Source: JBFHDX01 sp041584475 (GTDB lineage Bacteria; Pseudomonadota; Alphaproteobacteria; UBA8366; JADFVY01). Taken from it: 26,873 nucleotides of DNA. Location of the stretch: the NCBI GenBank assembly GCA_041584475.1, contig JBFHDX010000050.1, positions 1-26,873 on the forward strand, given 5' to 3'. A model generated the notes under the pieces. That model did no database searches and was not told where the DNA came from. It saw only the letters and a list, made by a program, of their open reading frames with translations. A program made the translations under genes and the position numbers. Shown in pieces: positions 23,758 through 26,873 of the stretch (its first letter is position 1; each line of letters starts with the position of its first letter).

Positions 23758-25772
23758 CATCCGAGCGGCCAGGGCAGTCGGACAAGCTCCTGCAGGAGTC
23801 CCGGCGGGAAGTCGCGGTGGAGCCAGTCCGCCATCGCCATGATGAAACCGATGCCTGCCGCGGACATGATTACGACGCGCGGCCAGGTCAGACCCGCGCG
23901 AACGCGCAGGAACGAGACCAGGAAGATCGCCAGCGCCAGTATGAAACCGAGAAGGGACGAGAGGACAAGAAGGCCGGCAAACCACGACAGCGTACCCCAG
24001 AGACCGTGTGTCGCGTTGATTTCGTCGGCCCCTGCCGCGCGATCCGTGAATATGGGGTCGGTTTCCGGCGCTCGGATCATGCGCATCAGAAGCAGCAGGC
24101 AGCAGACGATCGTGACCGATGAAACCGCTACCGGAAAGATCTTGTCGTTCAGCCGGCCGATCAACATCGCATCGACCCAGGCAATTATGAGATAGGCCGT
24201 CACGAAAAGGAGGAAGACGAGCGGCGGGCCTTTGCGGCCGACGGGAACGTCGCCTTCCGGCAGGATCTGCTTGGCCTGCCGGACGCCGATGAAGATCGAG
24301 ACGATGGTCAGGGCGAGGATCACCAGCACGATCGGCGAGGCGATATAGCTGAAGCCGGCCTCCAGACCCTGCCGGAATTTCGCGTTGGCGACCTGGTGGG
24401 CCATGTTGCTGAAGTTTTCGGACTGTTTGGACAGCACGAAACCGATCAGGAACGCCGGACGCGACCAGTCGAAGCGCCGCAGGAAGATTCCCAGGAGACC
24501 GACCGCGAAAAGCGCGACCAGATCCCCGAGCGATTGAGTCGACTGGAAGGCCGCAAACGAGATCAGCATGAACAGGAAGGGACCAAGGAGGGTGAAGCGG
24601 ATCGTCGTCAGGCGGGCGATCCCGCTCGAGAACACGATGCAGAGACCCGCGCCGAAGACGTTGGCGAAGGCCAGGGACCAGACGATCGTGTAGGTCACGT
24701 CCAGGTCGCTCTGGAGCATCTGCGGGCCCGCGTCGTAGCCGAGCAGCGCCAGGCCGCCCAGAAAGACGGCCATCGAGCCGCTGCCGGGGATGCCGAAGAT
24801 CAACGTCGGGACGAGTCCGCCGCCTTCCTTGGCGTTGTTCGAGGATTCCGGACCGATCACTCCCCGGATGTTGCCCGAGCCGAAGCGACTTCGGTCCTTG
24901 GTTGACTGGACGGTGTGACCGTAGGCGATCCAGTCCACGACCGATCCGCCGAGACCCGGGATGATGCCGACGATTACGCCGATGACGGCACAGCGAAGCG
25001 ACAGGAACAGGTTGGATGCCCAGTCGCGTATACCGTCCAGCCAGCCCGCGCCCAGTCCGCCCGACTTGGAGATTGCCCGATCGTGCCGGAGCAGCGCCAC
25101 GATTTCGGGAATCGCGAAGATGCCGAGTCCGACGATGACCAGCTGCAGACCGTCGACCAGATACGGAACGTCGTAGGTCGCCATCCGCAGGCTGCCGCCG
25201 GCCGCAGCCTCGCCAATGGTGCCCACCATCAGCCCCAGCCCCGCCGCCGCGACTCCCTTGAGCGGTATGCGGCCTGCCAGGATTGCCACCATGGACAGTC
25301 CGAGGATGGTCACCATCAGCATCTCGGGCAAGCCGAACGCCAGGACCAGCGGACGCGCGATCAGGATGAAGAACGTCAGGATCGATGCGCCGAACAGGCC
25401 ACCGAAAAGCGACGAGGCGAAGGCCGCCGACAGCGCGCGCGCCGCCTCGCCCTTCTTCGCCAGCGGAAAGCCGTCGAGCACCGTGGCCTGGCTCGCGGAG
25501 GAGCCCGGGATCCCCATGAGCACCGACGCGAACGTATCGGATGTCGGGATGACGGCGATCAGGCCCACCATGAGCGCGAGGCCCGAGACCGGGTCCATGC
25601 CGTAGATGAACGGCAGCACCATCGACAGGCCGGCGATACCGCCGAGGCCGGGGAAGACCCCGACCGAGAGGCCCAGCAACACGCCCACGAACAGGAACAT
25701 GATCTGCTGCGGGTGGAATATCAGCGATAGCGCGTCGCCCAGCGCCGGCAGTGCTGTCGATAAGAGGTCCAT
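23757..25772 (-). CDS. Tripartite tricarboxylate transporter permease, TctA-TctB fusion
   Basis: This 671-residue membrane protein joins the large and small permease subunits of a TTT carboxylate importer. The TctA part (about 1-500) shows both conserved glycine-rich blocks: GVFPGLGG with GIPGSSASQATVLDG, and GIIPGLGG with GPESSNNAKEGGGL then FGIPGSGS. TctA proteins usually end near 500 residues; the remaining 150 or so residues begin after a polar link (ILPEGDVPVGRKGPP) and contain four TctB-like helices. The ATG at 25772 is 70 nt after tctC. It should work with the periplasmic TctC protein encoded upstream to import a di- or tricarboxylate with sodium or protons. Confidence 0.92.
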   Translation of the reverse strand: MDLLSTALPALGDALSLIFHPQQIMFLFVGVLLGLSVGVFPGLGGIAGLSMVLPFIYGMDPVSGLALMVGLIAVIPTSDTFASVLMGIPGSSASQATVLDGFPLAKKGEAARALSAAFASSLFGGLFGASILTFFILIARPLVLAFGLPEMLMVTILGLSMVAILAGRIPLKGVAAAGLGLMVGTIGEAAAGGSLRMATYDVPYLVDGLQLVIVGLGIFAIPEIVALLRHDRAISKSGGLGAGWLDGIRDWASNLFLSLRCAVIGVIVGIIPGLGGSVVDWIAYGHTVQSTKDRSRFGSGNIRGVIGPESSNNAKEGGGLVPTLIFGIPGSGSMAVFLGGLALLGYDAGPQMLQSDLDVTYTIVWSLAFANVFGAGLCIVFSSGIARLTTIRFTLLGPFLFMLISFAAFQSTQSLGDLVALFAVGLLGIFLRRFDWSRPAFLIGFVLSKQSENFSNMAHQVANAKFRQGLEAGFSYIASPIVLVILALTIVSIFIGVRQAKQILPEGDVPVGRKGPPLVFLLFVTAYLIIAWVDAMLIGRLNDKIFPVAVSSVTIVCCLLLLMRMIRAPETDPIFTDRAAGADEINATHGLWGTLSWFAGLLVLSSLLGFILALAIFLVSFLRVRAGLTWPRVVIMSAAGIGFIMAMADWLHRDFPPGLLQELVRLPWPLG

Positions 25773-25804
25773 GGACCCGCCTTTGGGAAATCTCGCGAAC
25801 GATA

Positions 25805-25828
25805 CCCTCCGCGCCGGGGCGCGGAGGG
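25805..25828 (-). promoter_or_regulatory. Perfect 10-bp stem-loop between tctC and the permease gene
   Basis: CCCTCCGCGC (25805-25814) and GCGCGGAGGG (25819-25828) pair perfectly around a 4-base loop. It lies about 14 nt after the tctC stop and about 32 nt before the permease start. No T-run follows. It has the same place and design as the stem-loop between dctP and dctQ, so it probably raises binding-protein output over the permease. Confidence 0.65.
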
Positions 25829-25842
25829 CACGTGCCTGCGGC

Positions 25843-26873
25843 CTACTTCAATTCGACGCCGAAGCGTTCTTTGAGCCAGCTTTTAACGTAGGCCTTGGCC
25901 TTCGGCGACACCTCGGTTCCGAGTTTGAGCGTCGCCTGGGCCTGTTTGCCGGTCATCTGCGGATAATCGCCGAGCACGGCGGCGGACAATTTCGGAAAAT
26001 CTTCCCGCGCAATGATATCGTCGAACGCCTTCTTGTAAGTCGCGATCGCCGCCTCGGGCGCACCGGCGGGCAGGAAGACCATCTTCTGCGCCGGGAAGCC
26101 GGCGATGAAGAACGCCTTCCAGGCGTCCCAGGCATCGCCCGAAGTCTCGCAGCCCTTGGTCGCCTCGCAGACCTCCTTGAACGTCGGCACATCGGGGAAG
26201 GTCGGGTCGCGCACGATGTTACCGTCGGCGTCGAGCGCGCCCCACGTCATCATCGGGACGGCCTGACCCTGTTCGACCAGCGGCACGACCGTCTTCAGGT
26301 ATGCGGCCGTGGTCTGGTAATCGATATTGGCTTCGCCACGCTCGAACATCAGGCGGCCGTCGCCCCGACCCTTGATGCCGAAGACCGGCTCGACCTTCAT
26401 TCCGAGCATCTCCCAGGCCAGCTGCGGCACCAGGTCCAGGCGGGTCGCGCCCTGCGAACCCCAGATGAAATCGATATCCTTCAGGTCGTCCGCGTCGCCA
26501 TCGAATTTCTTGGCGATCTCGGGAGGCAGATAGACCACGCCGCCGGTACCGGAGGCGAGCACCACGTTCCAGTCCTTGTACTCATATTTCACGCGCGGAT
26601 CGCCCAGCAGATACGGGAACTGGGTCGAGCCCGACGATCCGAAGATCAACGCGCCGTCCTCGTACGTCTGCTGCTGGAACCAGTTGGCTCCCTTCGTCGA
26701 ACCCGCACCGGGCATATATTTTACGACAACGGTCGGCTTGCCCGGCAGCGCTTCGCTGAGCAGCGGCGCATAGAAGTTGGCCCATTTGGCGGAGCCGCCC
26801 GACTCCGAAAACGGAATCACGAATTCGACCGTCTTCCCGGACAGATCGAGGCTCTCCGCCCCGGTCGCAGCCG
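25843..26873 (-). CDS. Tripartite tricarboxylate transporter substrate-binding protein (TctC family), N-terminus outside the window
   Basis: About 342 residues are visible and the reading frame continues past the right edge. The first visible residues, ATGAESLDLSGKTVEF, look like the end of a signal peptide and the start of the mature protein. Family features follow: IPFSESGGSAKWANFYAP, PTVVVKYMPGAGSTKGAN (the P-G-A-G-S block) and GSSGSTQFPYLLGDP. The protein is of the TctC/Bug type that binds carboxylates with its GGS-like loop. It is somewhat larger than usual and has two cysteines in EVCEATKGCE that could form a disulfide. It is the first visible gene of the operon with the TctA-TctB fusion and the split decarboxylase. 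Confidence 0.92.
   Translation of the reverse strand, partial: AATGAESLDLSGKTVEFVIPFSESGGSAKWANFYAPLLSEALPGKPTVVVKYMPGAGSTKGANWFQQQTYEDGALIFGSSGSTQFPYLLGDPRVKYEYKDWNVVLASGTGGVVYLPPEIAKKFDGDADDLKDIDFIWGSQGATRLDLVPQLAWEMLGMKVEPVFGIKGRGDGRLMFERGEANIDYQTTAAYLKTVVPLVEQGQAVPMMTWGALDADGNIVRDPTFPDVPTFKEVCEATKGCETSGDAWDAWKAFFIAGFPAQKMVFLPAGAPEAAIATYKKAFDDIIAREDFPKLSAAVLGDYPQMTGKQAQATLKLGTEVSPKAKAYVKSWLKERFGVELK

Overview
The window is GC-rich DNA with densely packed genes. The gene families point to an alphaproteobacterium, probably a marine or soil Rhodospirillales- or Rhizobiales-like heterotroph. The clues are an Agrobacterium-type uronate dehydrogenase, TRAP and tripartite tricarboxylate (TTT) transporters, and a CHASE2 nucleotide cyclase. 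This assignment comes from family content only. No rRNA, tRNA, CRISPR array, insertion sequence or phage gene was seen.

Layout. Positions 1-495 hold no recognisable gene but contain a very AT-rich island. A CHASE2/class III nucleotide cyclase (496-2751, minus) comes next. It is followed by three alternating catabolic genes: a Gfo/Idh/MocA oxidoreductase (plus), a class II aldolase (minus) and an enolase-superfamily dehydratase (plus). From 19380 down to 6389 there is an uninterrupted minus-strand run of twelve genes. In transcription order they are TRAP dctP, dctQ, dctM, a mandelate-racemase-type sugar-acid dehydratase, a shikimate-dehydrogenase-like enzyme, a PhyH dioxygenase, a beta-hydroxyacid dehydrogenase, an EamA exporter, a 2-hydroxyacid dehydrogenase, uronate dehydrogenase, an HpcH/HpaI aldolase and an IlvD/Edd dehydratase. 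The first nine are separated by about 12-80 nt and look like one operon. The last three have gaps of about 120-220 nt.

Divergent from dctP is a plus-strand trio: a RidA-like protein, an L-threonate-dehydrogenase-like enzyme and a sugar isomerase (19792-22200). A 343-nt gene-free gap then separates it from a second minus-strand transport operon that enters from the right edge: tctC (cut by the window end), a tctA-tctB fusion, and a two-subunit thiamine-diphosphate decarboxylase related to sulfopyruvate/phosphonopyruvate decarboxylase.

How the genes could work together (inference). The TRAP system imports a uronate or related acid. Udh oxidises it to an aldarolactone, and an enolase-superfamily or IlvD dehydratase makes the 2-keto-3-deoxy acid. 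The HpcH aldolase splits this to pyruvate plus tartronate semialdehyde, and a reductase of the GarR/GhrB type makes glycerate. The PhyH and AroE-like enzymes do not fit this textbook route, which suggests a modified or different substrate. The right-hand TTT operon probably imports a carboxylate that ends in a 2-oxo acid decarboxylated by the split ThDP enzyme. No transcriptional regulator is encoded in the window. Both transporter operons carry a perfect GC-rich stem-loop between the binding-protein gene and the membrane gene.
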